DNA of 64,000 nt from Nocardioides islandensis (lineage in GTDB: Bacteria; Actinomycetota; Actinomycetes; Propionibacteriales; Nocardioidaceae): the NCBI RefSeq assembly GCF_015352455.1, contig NZ_JADKPN010000011.1, forward strand, positions 1-64,000, given 5' to 3'. The stretch's first letter is position 1. Each line of letters opens with the position of its first letter. Positions 1 to 7,341 of this stretch are shown one piece after another. The translations under genes were made by a program, and so were the position numbers. Under the pieces are notes generated by a model, which had not been told where the DNA came from, searched no databases, and saw only the letters and a program-made list of their open reading frames with translations.

Positions 1-188
1 CGCCGCCGTGGTGGGTCTGGCGGCTCGTCGTGAGGGACGAGCGACGAGTGGGTAGGCGGCGGGATCTTCTCGTGCAGCCGCCGGCGACCACGGTCCCGAT
101 GCCCGCCGCAGGCGACCAAACAAGACACCAACCACAGACAAACCCCGCCTAGGTCTCCAGGGGTGAGGCACGCACGTGCCGTCATCCC
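1..188. other. non-coding stretch, nothing assigned
   Basis: I see no convincing gene here. The first 60 bases are very GC-rich and are followed by a short A-rich patch at about 115-150 (an aaacaagacacc-like run). The region could be the downstream flank of a gene outside the window. The only signal I would use is the -10 element immediately before the hemerythrin gene. Confidence 0.4.
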
Positions 189-194
189 TAGCGT
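189..194 (+). promoter_or_regulatory. -10 element of a leaderless hemerythrin transcript
   Basis: The hexamer TAGCGT ends six bases before the ATG at 201, which puts the expected +1 on the start codon itself. No Shine-Dalgarno sequence is visible. This is the same arrangement as in front of many other genes in this window. Confidence 0.5.
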
Positions 195-200
195 GCCCTC

Positions 201-776
201 ATGACCGCGATCGATCTCGGCAGGCCGGTGTCCGGCGACGTCGTCGAGCTGATCCTCGAGGACCATCGGAGGTTCGAGGCGCTGCTGCGCGACCTCCGGG
301 ACAGCACGTCCGACCGGGACGCGGTCCGGCGGGCGTTCGCGACCCTGCACGTCGCGCACGCGGAGGCCGAGGAGAAGCACGTGTACCCCAAGCTGCGCCG
401 CACGGACGCGATCACGGGGCACGAGGCGGAGCACGGCGAGGAGGAGCACGCCGAGGGGCACCAGACGCTGCTGGCCGTCCTCGAGCTCAAGGGCACCGAC
501 ACCCAGGCGTTCGACGACGCCGTCGAGGAGCTGGCTGAGCTCGTGAACCACCACCTCACCGAGGAGGAGCTGACGATCCTCAACCCCGCGCGCGAGGAGG
601 TCGGCGAGCGGGTCCGCGAGGAGCTCGGCGAGGCGTTCGCCATCGAGCGCAACCGGCAGATCGACGACGGCTGCGGGACGTTGACCAACGTACGCCGCAT
701 CGTCGCCGCCGCCCGCAAGGCCGGCGTGCTCGACGGCGAGGAGGACGAGGGCGGGGACGAGAGCGGGGAGGACTAG
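201..776 (+). CDS. hemerythrin HHE domain protein
   Basis: A 191-residue protein with the hemerythrin-like four-helix iron fold. Candidate diiron ligands are visible in order: His in DHRRFEAL near residue 22, His/Glu in HAEAEEKHVYPKL near 52-60, His in the HEAEHGEEEH and GHQTLL stretches near 75-90, and HH in NHHLTEEE near 115. The family binds O2, NO or iron, or repairs Fe-S centres; no specific role can be read from the sequence. The C-terminus is a very acidic tail (DGEEDEGGDESGED). The ATG at 201 is chosen because a TAGCGT -10 box lies six bases upstream. The stop overlaps the stop of the convergent downstream gene by four bases. Cytoplasmic; no signal peptide. Confidence 0.88.
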   Translation: MTAIDLGRPVSGDVVELILEDHRRFEALLRDLRDSTSDRDAVRRAFATLHVAHAEAEEKHVYPKLRRTDAITGHEAEHGEEEHAEGHQTLLAVLELKGTDTQAFDDAVEELAELVNHHLTEEELTILNPAREEVGERVREELGEAFAIERNRQIDDGCGTLTNVRRIVAAARKAGVLDGEEDEGGDESGED

Positions 777-1321
777 CTCGGGGGCGGGAGCTGCCGCTTC
801 TGCAGCTTGCGCATCTCCCTCTCCTGCCGGCGCACGATGGCACGCTTGTTGGACTCGATGATGTCCTTCTTCTGCACGACGGAGTGCAGGAACGGGATCG
901 CCGTCGCGATCATCGGGAAGACAGGCCACGGGAACCCGCCACCGACGGCCAGCCAGATCGCCCAGCAGATGAGTGTCGGGACAAGGAAGCCCATGAGGAC
1001 CTCGCGACGGCCCTTCTCCCACTTGGCGATCGCCTGCTCCTCGATCGACCGCGTGTCCAGGGCACCCGCGCCGACGTAGGGCACCACGGCGGAGGTCGGC
1101 ACCAGGTCGGCCAGCACCTCGGGCAGCTCGCCGAGGGTCTTGGCCCCGGCGACGGCGTCGGAGCGCTCGTCGTACTCCTCGCGGTCCAGGCGGCCCTCGG
1201 CGTACGCCTCGCCGAGCGTGCGCAACACGATGTCGCGGTCCGCGTCGGACGCGCGCATCGGGGCGTGCTCGGGGTGCCGCGGGTCGTGGTCGAACTCCCG
1301 CCACACCTCCGGTCCGGTCAC
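773..1321 (-). CDS. DUF1707 (SHOCT-like) protein with a two-helix membrane region
   Basis: 182 residues from a GTG at 1321. The N-terminal third holds the DUF1707 signature (MRASDADRDIVLRTLGEAYAEGRLDREEYDER), a short bacterial domain of unknown function typical of actinobacterial membrane proteins. Residues of roughly 105-145 form two hydrophobic segments (LMGFLVPTLICWAIWLAV and PVFPMIATAIPFLHSVV), followed by a strongly basic cytoplasmic-looking tail. A longer frame opens at 1435, but TACCAT sits six bases before the GTG at 1321, and the longer version would run over the divergent gene's start. Function unknown; probably a small inner-membrane protein. Confidence 0.75.
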   Translation of the reverse strand: MTGPEVWREFDHDPRHPEHAPMRASDADRDIVLRTLGEAYAEGRLDREEYDERSDAVAGAKTLGELPEVLADLVPTSAVVPYVGAGALDTRSIEEQAIAKWEKGRREVLMGFLVPTLICWAIWLAVGGGFPWPVFPMIATAIPFLHSVVQKKDIIESNKRAIVRRQEREMRKLQKRQLPPPS

Positions 1322-1327
1322 GGGCAC

Positions 1328-1333
1328 ATGGTA
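1328..1333 (-). promoter_or_regulatory. -10 element of the DUF1707 gene
   Basis: TACCAT on the minus strand ends six bases before the GTG at 1321. This supports the short start and a leaderless mRNA. It lies in the 36-base gap to the divergent gene. Confidence 0.45.
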
Positions 1334-1357
1334 GGCGGGCGTGGTAGGCAGGGCCCC

Positions 1358-1723
1358 GTGGACGTCGCGCGCATGCAGGCCCACTGCCTCGGCAAGCCGG
1401 GGGCGTGGCCCGACAACCCCTGGGAGCACGACCACCCCGTCGTCAAGGTCGGGCCGGGGGAGCGCGGCAAGATCTTCGCGTTCCTCGGCGGCGACAGCGT
1501 GGGCGTCAAGAGCGGCCGCAGCCGCGAGGTCGCCGACGAGTGGCTCCTGCGGTACCCGCAGGACGCGACCGTGATGGCGTACATCGGCCGGTCCGGGTGG
1601 AACACCCTGGCCCTCGGCGGCGCGATCCCCGACGACGAGCTGCTCGAGGCCGTGGACGACTCCTACCGGCTGGTCGTCGAGGGACTGCCGAAGAAGCTGC
1701 GGCCCGACGGCTGGGACGGCTGA
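1358..1723 (+). CDS. MmcQ/YjbR family DNA-binding-fold protein
   Basis: 121 residues from a GTG at 1358 (VDVARMQAHCLGKPGAWPDNPW). The opening helix with a C-x-x-x-P-G turn, the central FAFLGGDSVGVKS strands and the W-N-T-L motif near the end fit the MmcQ/YjbR (CyaY-like fold) family, which is usually 110-125 residues long. Some members are annotated as DNA-binding, but no reaction is established. A much longer frame begins at 884, but only the last 121 residues look like protein. The gene is divergent from the DUF1707 gene and convergent with the ion channel gene. Start alternative: the ATG at 1373. Confidence 0.75.
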   Translation: MDVARMQAHCLGKPGAWPDNPWEHDHPVVKVGPGERGKIFAFLGGDSVGVKSGRSREVADEWLLRYPQDATVMAYIGRSGWNTLALGGAIPDDELLEAVDDSYRLVVEGLPKKLRPDGWDG

Positions 1724-1739
1724 GACAGCGACGCGCGAG

Positions 1740-2438
1740 CTACCGGTTGGCCGCCCGCGCGACGGTCAGCCCGACCAGGCGGGCGATCACCAGCGCGACG
1801 TACAGCACCCCGGCCACCTGCTCGACCATCACCAGCGACCGGGCATGACCCAGGATCGGGACGATGTCGGAGAGACCGACGCTGGTCAGGTTGGTGAAGG
1901 AGAGGAACAACAGGTCGAAGAACCGGTGCGCCTCGGCCCCGCCCGCCCCGACGAACGACCCCGGCCAGACGGCCTGGCACGCGACGTACACGTAGGCGAA
2001 GCCCCAGGCGACGACCGTGAACGCGGCCCCGGTGGCGTACAGCTCGTCGGTGGTCACGCGGTCGTCGTGGAAGAGGTACCGGATCATCCCGTAGCTGACG
2101 TAGAAGTAGAACGGCGCGTGCAGCAGGGCCGAGGTCAGCACGACGCCGTCGCTGTCGGGGAAGAACGCCTCCAGCACGCTGAACACCATGGCCGGCCCGC
2201 CGAGCAGCACCGCGATCCAGCCGAGGGCCGGCGTGCGCCGCACCGCCCACAGCGCGATGAGCACCACGCCCGTGCCCATCGCCCCGAGGAAGGCCCGGCC
2301 GGCGGTGTTCGCGTCGGCGAACGGGTAGGCCAGGACGGCGAGGAGCTGGGCGGCCAGCAGCACGCCCGAGGGGTGCCGGCGCACGGCCTCCAGCAGCCCG
2401 GCGGACGGGTGGTGGTCCGGCTCGGGCTCGGGAGGCAC
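1740..2438 (-). CDS. two-pore-helix (Ion_trans_2-like) channel protein with a degenerate selectivity filter
   Basis: 232 residues. Four hydrophobic segments in the first 150 residues are followed by a pore module: outer helix, pore loop at about 185-200, and inner helix ending in VARAANR. The layout is that of bacterial potassium channels, where the loop reads T-T-V-G-Y-G-D. Here it reads TNLTSVGLSD, so the central Y-G is replaced by L-S. The protein may still be a channel, but potassium selectivity cannot be assumed. The GTG start at 2438 is fixed by a TAGGAT -10 box six bases upstream on the same strand. The gene is divergent from the two Mce-associated-like genes. Confidence 0.7.
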   Translation of the reverse strand: MPPEPEPDHHPSAGLLEAVRRHPSGVLLAAQLLAVLAYPFADANTAGRAFLGAMGTGVVLIALWAVRRTPALGWIAVLLGGPAMVFSVLEAFFPDSDGVVLTSALLHAPFYFYVSYGMIRYLFHDDRVTTDELYATGAAFTVVAWGFAYVYVACQAVWPGSFVGAGGAEAHRFFDLLFLSFTNLTSVGLSDIVPILGHARSLVMVEQVAGVLYVALVIARLVGLTVARAANR

Positions 2439-2444
2439 AGGCCG

Positions 2445-2450
2445 ATCCTA
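2445..2450 (-). promoter_or_regulatory. -10 element of the channel gene
   Basis: TAGGAT on the minus strand ends six bases before the GTG at 2438; this is a leaderless arrangement. It is back to back with the promoter at 2502-2507. Confidence 0.55.
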
Positions 2451-2501
2451 GGAGCCGCGCCCCGGCTCGAGGGGTTGCCGGACGGGAGCGTCGCCAACAC
2501 C

Positions 2502-2507
2502 TACGAT
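2502..2507 (+). promoter_or_regulatory. -10 element of the Mce-associated-like pair
   Basis: TACGAT ends six bases before the GTG at 2514; no ribosome binding site is seen. It should drive both 2514-3023 and the next gene, one base downstream. Confidence 0.55.
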
Positions 2508-2513
2508 GCCGGG

Positions 2514-3023
2514 GTGAGGGAGGCCGGGGAGGGCCGACCTGTCGCGCTCTGGGCGCTGGTCTCCGTACTGGTGCTCGCGTGCGTGGTCGGGGGAGTGCAG
2601 GTGGCGCACGCGCACGACTCGCGCGAGCGCGCCGCCGAGCGGCAGCAGCGGTACGCCGACGCGCTGGCCGCCGCGCGCACCGAGGCCACGGCCTTCGTCA
2701 ACGTCCGCCACGACACCGCCGAGGAGGACCTCGGCCGGATCGCCGCCGGCGCCACCGGACCGCTGAAGGACCGGTACGTCGAGGATGCCGACCGGTTCGT
2801 CGCCGCCCTGCGCCGGGACAAGACGGTCACCACCGGGTCCGTCGTGTGGGCCGGCGTCGTCCGGGTCGACGCCAACGGCGCGACCGTGCTCGTCGCGACC
2901 ACGGGCACCCGCGCCGACCGCACGACCAAGGGCGAGGAGGTCTCCCGCGACCTGCGGCTGCGCCTCGAGCTGGTGCCGGTCGACGGCGACTGGCTGACCT
3001 CGGACATCAGGCCGGTGGGCTGA
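2514..3023 (+). CDS. Mce-associated-like membrane-anchored protein
   Basis: 169 residues from GTG. One N-terminal transmembrane anchor (residues about 11-30, LWALVSVLVLACVVGGVQVA) is followed by an extracytoplasmic alpha+beta domain with the pattern of Mce-associated/NTF2-like proteins: a helical stretch rich in Ala/Glu, then strands ending WLTSDIRPVG. Mce-associated proteins normally stabilise Mce lipid importers, but no mce or yrbE gene is present in this window, so the partner is unknown. The start is fixed by TACGAT six bases upstream. The next gene begins one base after the stop and ends in a near-identical motif (DWLVSDIETQ), which points to an old duplication. Confidence 0.65.
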   Translation: MREAGEGRPVALWALVSVLVLACVVGGVQVAHAHDSRERAAERQQRYADALAAARTEATAFVNVRHDTAEEDLGRIAAGATGPLKDRYVEDADRFVAALRRDKTVTTGSVVWAGVVRVDANGATVLVATTGTRADRTTKGEEVSRDLRLRLELVPVDGDWLTSDIRPVG

Positions 3024-3024
3024 C

Positions 3025-3525
3025 GTGCGCCTGCTGGGGAGACGCGTGCTGGCGGTGGTCGCCCTCGTGCTGGCCGGCGTGGTCGGCGTCGAGGTCTGGT
3101 ACCTCGCCGTCGAGCCCCCCGCCTCCGCCGAGCACCGGCCGGTCGTGCTCGGTGACCTCGAGGCGCGCGCGGTCGTGGACGAGGCCGCCCAGTCGCTGAC
3201 CGAGATCACCTCGACCAGCTTCCACAACTACGACGACCAGGTCACCCAGGCCACCACGCTGATGACGCCGGAGTACGCCGAGTCCTACCGCGCCACCGCC
3301 GAGTCGCTGCGCGCGACGTTCATGGACCGGCAGCGGGAGGTCGCCGCGCAGGTCGTCGCCTCCGCCGTCGTCCGCGCGACCAGCCAGCAGGTGCAGGCCC
3401 TGGTGTTCCTGGACTCGCGGCTCAGCGAGCGCGGCTCGGCGCCGATCACGCTGCCGTACCGCACCCTCGTCACCATGACCCGCAGCGGCCACGACTGGCT
3501 GGTCTCCGACATCGAGACCCAGTAG
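3025..3525 (+). CDS. Mce-associated-like membrane-anchored protein, second copy
   Basis: 166 residues from a GTG one base after the preceding stop, so translation is probably coupled. It has a single N-terminal membrane segment (residues 6-26) and then an outside domain: helices with TEITSTSFHNYDDQVTQATTLMTP, then strands ending GHDWLVSDIETQ. Size and plan match its upstream neighbour, and the C-terminal W-L-(V/T)-S-D-I motif is shared. A role in the envelope, perhaps as a heterodimer with the neighbour, is inference. No catalytic motif is visible. Confidence 0.65.
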   Translation: MRLLGRRVLAVVALVLAGVVGVEVWYLAVEPPASAEHRPVVLGDLEARAVVDEAAQSLTEITSTSFHNYDDQVTQATTLMTPEYAESYRATAESLRATFMDRQREVAAQVVASAVVRATSQQVQALVFLDSRLSERGSAPITLPYRTLVTMTRSGHDWLVSDIETQ

Positions 3526-3532
3526 GCACCCC

Positions 3533-3538
3533 TAGGAT
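3533..3538 (+). promoter_or_regulatory. -10 element of the ferredoxin reductase gene
   Basis: TAGGAT ends seven bases before the GTG at 3546. The gene therefore has its own leaderless promoter although it follows the previous gene by only 20 bases. Confidence 0.5.
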
Positions 3539-3545
3539 CGCCAGC

Positions 3546-4544
3546 GTGGCTCCTGAGGTGAGAGAGATCGAGACCGACCTGCTCATCATCGGCGCCGGGC
3601 CGAGCGGCCTGTACGCCACGTACTACGCGGGGTTCCGTGGCCTGCGCGTCGCGCTCGTCGACTCGCTGCCGGAGCTCGGTGGCCAGGTCACCGCGATGTA
3701 CCCGGAGAAGATGATCTTCGACGTCGCCGGCTTCCCCGCGATCAAGGGCCGCGACCTGGTCGCGGGTCTGGTCGAGCAGGCCGCCAGCGCGCACCCGGAG
3801 TACTTCCTCGACCGCACCGCCACCGGCCTCAGCCACGACGAGGACTCGGTGACCATCACCCTCGACGACGGCACGAGCGTCCGGGCCGGCGCCGCGATCA
3901 TCACCGCGGGCATCGGCAAGTTCAGCCCTCGCCCGCTGCCTGCGGGCGACGGGTGGGTCGGCCGCGGCATGGAGTTCTTCGTGCCGAGCTTCGCGCCGTA
4001 CGCCGGCAAGGACGTCGTCATCGTGGGTGGCGGCGACAGCGCGTTCGACTGGGCGCTGCACCTCGAGCCGGTCGCCAGGTCGGTCACCCTCGTGCACCGC
4101 CGCGACGCCTTCCGCGCGCACCAGCGCACGGTCGACCAGGTGCTGTCCTCTTCCGTCGAGGTCGTCACCAAGGCCCAGGTGACCGCGCTGCTCGACAACG
4201 GGTCGGGCAACGGCGTGGTCGAGGAGGTCGAGATCACCGTCGACGGCGCGGAGCCGATACGCCGCCCTGCCCAGGCGGTCGTGGCGGCCCTCGGCTTCGT
4301 GGCCGACCTCGGCCCGCTCCAGCAGTGGGGGATCGAGGTGCAGAAGCGGCACATCGTCGTGGACGCCTCGATGCGCACCAACCTGCGCCGCGTGTTCGCC
4401 GCCGGCGACGTCACGGAGTACCCGGGCAAGGTCCGGCTCATCGCGGTCGGGTTCGGCGAGGCGGCCACCGCCGTCAACAACGCCGCGGTCGCCATCGACC
4501 CCACCGCCCACGTGTTCCCCGGTCACTCCAGCGAAGGCACCTGA
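3546..4544 (+). CDS. ferredoxin--NADP(+) reductase, thioredoxin-reductase-like type
   Basis: 332 residues, the usual length of the TrxR-like (YumC/type 2) ferredoxin-NADP reductases. The FAD motif GAGPSG is at residues 16-21, the characteristic GGQVTAMYPEK follows near 47, the NADPH motif GGGDSA is near 161, and the C-terminal FAD contact FAAGDVTEYPGK is near 285. The C-x-x-C redox pair of true thioredoxin reductases is absent. It moves electrons between NADPH and ferredoxin or flavodoxin in the cytoplasm and could feed the Rieske or Fe-S systems elsewhere in the window, but no direct link is visible. The GTG start is supported by a TAGGAT box seven bases upstream. Confidence 0.87.
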   Translation: MAPEVREIETDLLIIGAGPSGLYATYYAGFRGLRVALVDSLPELGGQVTAMYPEKMIFDVAGFPAIKGRDLVAGLVEQAASAHPEYFLDRTATGLSHDEDSVTITLDDGTSVRAGAAIITAGIGKFSPRPLPAGDGWVGRGMEFFVPSFAPYAGKDVVIVGGGDSAFDWALHLEPVARSVTLVHRRDAFRAHQRTVDQVLSSSVEVVTKAQVTALLDNGSGNGVVEEVEITVDGAEPIRRPAQAVVAALGFVADLGPLQQWGIEVQKRHIVVDASMRTNLRRVFAAGDVTEYPGKVRLIAVGFGEAATAVNNAAVAIDPTAHVFPGHSSEGT

Positions 4545-4562
4545 CCTCCCGTCCCCTCATGC

Positions 4563-4662
4563 TGGTCGAGCCGCGAGGCCGGCCACGGCCGAGCGTGTCG
4601 AGACCGTGGGATCGCTCACGGGGTCTCGACACGGGCTCGCTGGCGCTCGCCCGGCTCGACCA
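4563..4662. repeat. 100-base interrupted palindrome
   Basis: The outer arms are TGGTCGAGCC at the left and GGCTCGACCA at the right. Nested inner arms are GTGTCGAGACC and GGTCTCGACAC. The element lies just after the ferredoxin reductase gene and could act as a bidirectional terminator or be a non-autonomous mobile repeat. It is of the same general style as the repeats at 10.0 and 23.4 kb, but the sequence differs. Confidence 0.75.
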
Positions 4663-4670
4663 CCATGGGC

Positions 4671-4766
4671 TGGTTGAGGTGCGAGGAGCGCCAGCGACGA
4701 GCCTCGAAACCACGTCGCGAGAAGTGGTTTCGAGGCTCGGCCGTGAACGGCCTCGCACCTCAACCA
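4671..4766. repeat. 96-base interrupted palindrome overlapping the kstR stop
   Basis: The outer arms TGGTTGAGGTGCGAGG and CCTCGCACCTCAACCA are perfect complements. The inner arms GAGCCTCGAAACCAC and GTGGTTTCGAGGCTC are also perfect. It lies nine bases after the preceding palindrome. The stop codon of the kstR-like gene (4760-4762, minus strand) is inside the right arm. Confidence 0.8.
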
Positions 4767-5356
4767 CCGGGGGCGAGCAGGAGGCGTACCGCGGTCTCCA
4801 AGGACCGCGACACCTCGGCGGAGCTGGTCCGGCCCGTCACCCAGCCGACCAGTGCGGCCAGCCAGACGTCGCGGACGACTGCGGCGGCGGCGAGGTCGTC
4901 GGGCGTCGGGTCCGCGTCGGGACGGATGGCGTGGGCCAGCATGCCGACCAGCAGCCGGCTGACGGCGCGGATCTCGTCGCGGGCCGAGGAGTCGGCGAAG
5001 ACGAACGCCCGGGTGAGCGCCTCGGTGACGCGCGGCTCCTGCTGCATCCGGGCGGTGGTCGCCGCCAGCAGCTCGGTGACCCGCTCGGCCGCGGTGTCGC
5101 CAGACGGCTCGCGGGTGAGCGGCTCGGCGGCCTCGAGGTCGCGGGCCAGCGCGGAGACGAGCAGGTGCACCTTGGAGGGGAAGTAGCGGTACAGCGTCCC
5201 CAGCGCCACGTCGGCGTCCTCGGCGACGGCGCGCATCTGCACCGCGTCGTACCCGCCCTCCCTCGCCAGCGCGACCGTCGCGTCGAGGATGCGCTCCCGC
5301 CGGCGCCGTTGCGCGACCGCCTGGACGGCCGACTCCCTCCCGCTCACCAGGCTCAT
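4760..5356 (-). CDS. kstR: TetR-family repressor, KstR-like
   Basis: 198 residues. The N-terminal helix-turn-helix (RRRERILDATVALAREGGYD, then VQMRAVAEDADVALGTLYRYFPSK) and the run LLVSALARDLEAAEP are the hallmark of KstR, the repressor of cholesterol catabolism in mycobacteria, which responds to cholesterol-derived acyl-CoA thioesters. The ligand half keeps VTEALTRAFVFADSSARDEI and VVRDVWLAALVGWVTGR. A near-consensus KstR box lies four bases upstream of the ATG, so autoregulation is likely. No sterol-degradation gene is present in the window; the visible divergent target is a glycosyltransferase operon. The C-terminal codons reach into a palindromic repeat. Assignment to KstR itself rather than a close paralogue is inferred from remembered sequence similarity. 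Confidence 0.8.
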   Translation of the reverse strand: MSLVSGRESAVQAVAQRRRRERILDATVALAREGGYDAVQMRAVAEDADVALGTLYRYFPSKVHLLVSALARDLEAAEPLTREPSGDTAAERVTELLAATTARMQQEPRVTEALTRAFVFADSSARDEIRAVSRLLVGMLAHAIRPDADPTPDDLAAAAVVRDVWLAALVGWVTGRTSSAEVSRSLETAVRLLLAPGG

Positions 5357-5359
5357 GAT

Positions 5360-5373
5360 AGGAACACGTTCTA
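5360..5373. promoter_or_regulatory. KstR-type operator
   Basis: The sequence AGGAACACGTTCTA matches the published KstR consensus TnnAACnnGTTnnA at every fixed base except the first. It fills the 16-base gap between the divergent kstR-like start (5356) and the glycosyltransferase ATG (5373). One bound dimer would therefore cover both starts. Confidence 0.65.
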
Positions 5374-6641
5374 TGTCAGTGCCGGGCCCGCTGCGGATCG
5401 CGTTGCTGTCCTACCGCAGCAAGCCGCACTGCGGGGGGCAGGGTGTCTACGTCCGCCACCTCAGCCGTGAGCTGGTCGCGCTCGGGCACGACGTCGAGGT
5501 GTTCTCGGGCCAGCCGTACCCCGACCTCGACCCCGGCGTCCGGCTGACGAAGGTGCCGAGCCTGGACCTGTACCGCGAGCCGGACCCGTTCCGGGTCCCC
5601 AAGCCGCGGGAGTTCCGTGACCTGGTGGACGTGGAGGAGTTCCTCACCATGTGCACGGCCGGCTTCCCCGAGCCGAAGACCTTCGGCCGGCGCATCGCCC
5701 GGGCGATGAGGGGGCGGGTCGGCGACTTCGACGTGGTGCACGACAACCAGGTGCTGGCCCACGGCATCCTCGACATCGAGGAGCTCGGACTGCCCGTCGT
5801 GACCACGATCCACCACCCGATCACCGTCGACCGCCGGCTGGACCTCGCGGCCGCGGACGGCTGGCGGCGCCGGCTGGCGATGCGGCGCTGGTACGGCTTC
5901 CTCCGCATGCAGACCAAGGTGGCCCGCCGCGCCCGCTCGATCCTGACCGCCTCGACCGCGTCCAAGCGGGACATGGTGGCCGACTTCGGCGTCGACCCGG
6001 CCCGGGTGCGGATCATCCCGCTCGGGGTCGACGACGGGTTCCGGCCGCCGACCGGGCCGCGCGTACCCGGCCGCATCCTGGCCATGGCCAGCGCGGACAT
6101 GCCGGTCAAGGGCATCGCCACGCTGCTGGAGGCCTTCGCCAAGCTGCGCACCGAGCGCGAGGACCTCGAGCTGCTGCTGGTCACCAAGCCGCAGGCCGGC
6201 GGCCGCACCGAACAGCTGGTCGACGGCCTCGGCATCCGCGAGCACGTCCGTTTCGTGCACGGCATCAGCGACGCGCAGCTCGTCGAGGTGATGGGGTCGG
6301 CCGAGATCGGCTGCGTGCCGTCGCTGTACGAAGGCTTCTCCCTGCCGACCGCCGAGCTGATGGCCTGCGGCACGCCGCTGGTCGTCTCCGACGCCGGGGC
6401 CATCCCCGAGGTGGTCGGGCCCGACGGCCTCTGCGCCGACCTGGTCCCGCCCGGCGACGTCGGCGCGCTGGCCGCGGCGATCGCGGCGCTGCTCGACGAC
6501 CCCGGACGGCGCGAGAGGTACGGCGCGGCCGGGCGGGCCCGCGTCGAGGAGCGGTTCAGCTGGCGGGCCGTCGCCGCCGCGACCGCGGCGGCGTACCAGG
6601 ACGAGATCGACGCGAGGTTGCGGCGCGATGCTCACCGTTGA
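5373..6641 (+). CDS. glycosyltransferase family 4 (GT-B fold)
   Basis: 422 residues from the ATG at 5373. The N-terminal Rossmann half opens with LRIALLSYRSKPHCGGQGVYVRHLS, a donor/acceptor entry loop with G-G-Q-G typical of GT4. The C-terminal half carries ASADMPVKGIATLLEA and the family signature YEGFSLPTAELMACGTPLV, with Glu residues eight apart near 320 and 328 that hold the nucleotide-sugar. GT4 enzymes are retaining transferases; sugar and acceptor cannot be read here. Its end overlaps the methyltransferase start by 14 bases, and the toroid protein follows by a one-base overlap, so the three should be made together. The KstR-type box touches the start codon. A longer reading from 5289 would run into kstR and is rejected. 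Confidence 0.85.
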   Translation: MSVPGPLRIALLSYRSKPHCGGQGVYVRHLSRELVALGHDVEVFSGQPYPDLDPGVRLTKVPSLDLYREPDPFRVPKPREFRDLVDVEEFLTMCTAGFPEPKTFGRRIARAMRGRVGDFDVVHDNQVLAHGILDIEELGLPVVTTIHHPITVDRRLDLAAADGWRRRLAMRRWYGFLRMQTKVARRARSILTASTASKRDMVADFGVDPARVRIIPLGVDDGFRPPTGPRVPGRILAMASADMPVKGIATLLEAFAKLRTEREDLELLLVTKPQAGGRTEQLVDGLGIREHVRFVHGISDAQLVEVMGSAEIGCVPSLYEGFSLPTAELMACGTPLVVSDAGAIPEVVGPDGLCADLVPPGDVGALAAAIAALLDDPGRRERYGAAGRARVEERFSWRAVAAATAAAYQDEIDARLRRDAHR

Positions 6642-7341
6642 CTTCGACCGCCTCGGCCTGCTGCCCGGAGACCGCGCGCTCGACATGGGCTGTGGCGGAG
6701 GCCGGCACGCGTTCGAGATGTACCGCCGCGGCGCCGACGTCGTCGCGTTCGACCAGGACGCCGACGAGCTGGCCGGGGTGCGGGACCTCTTCGCGGCCAT
6801 GAAGGCCGAGGGCGAGGTGCCGGAGGGCGCCGAGGCGGACGTCAAGGAGGGCGACGCCTTGTCGCTGCCCTTCGCGGACGGCGAGTTCGAGCGGGTGGTC
6901 GCGGCGGAGGTGCTCGAGCACATCCCCGCCGACATCCAGGCGATCGGCGAGCTGGTGCGGGTGCTGCGCCCGGGCGGCACGATGGCCGTCACCGTGCCGC
7001 GGTGGTTCCCCGAGATCGTCTGCTGGCAGCTGTCCCGGGAGTACCACGACACCCCCGGCGGCCACATCCGGATCTACACCGACAAGGAGCTGGCCACCAA
7101 GGTCGAGAACGCCGGCCTGGAGCTCCTCGGCAAGGGGTACGCCCACGGCCTCCACGCGCCGTACTGGTGGCTCAAGTGCGCGGTCGGCGTCCACAAGGAC
7201 GACAACCCGGCGGTGAAGGCGTACCACCGCCTGCTGGTCTGGGACATCATGAAGAAGCCGCGCACGACCCGGTACGCCGAGCGCCTGCTCGACCCGGTGA
7301 TCGGCAAGAGCCTGGTCCTCTACTTCCGCAAGCCCGCCTGA
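6628..7341 (+). CDS. class I SAM-dependent methyltransferase
   Basis: 237 residues. Motif I DMGCGGGRHAFE is at 19-30, the acidic residue for the SAM ribose is in AFDQDADEL near 41, and motif II/III is LPFADGEFERVVAAEVLEHI near 85-100. The type is Methyltransf_11, close to UbiE-like enzymes. The central region LSREYHDTPGGHIRIYTDKEL is where such enzymes meet their substrate. The gene overlaps the glycosyltransferase by 14 bases and ends in TGATG with the next gene, so it is the middle gene of a coupled trio. Methylation of a sugar or a lipid-linked sugar made by the upstream transferase is inference. Confidence 0.83.
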   Translation: MLTVDFDRLGLLPGDRALDMGCGGGRHAFEMYRRGADVVAFDQDADELAGVRDLFAAMKAEGEVPEGAEADVKEGDALSLPFADGEFERVVAAEVLEHIPADIQAIGELVRVLRPGGTMAVTVPRWFPEIVCWQLSREYHDTPGGHIRIYTDKELATKVENAGLELLGKGYAHGLHAPYWWLKCAVGVHKDDNPAVKAYHRLLVWDIMKKPRTTRYAERLLDPVIGKSLVLYFRKPA

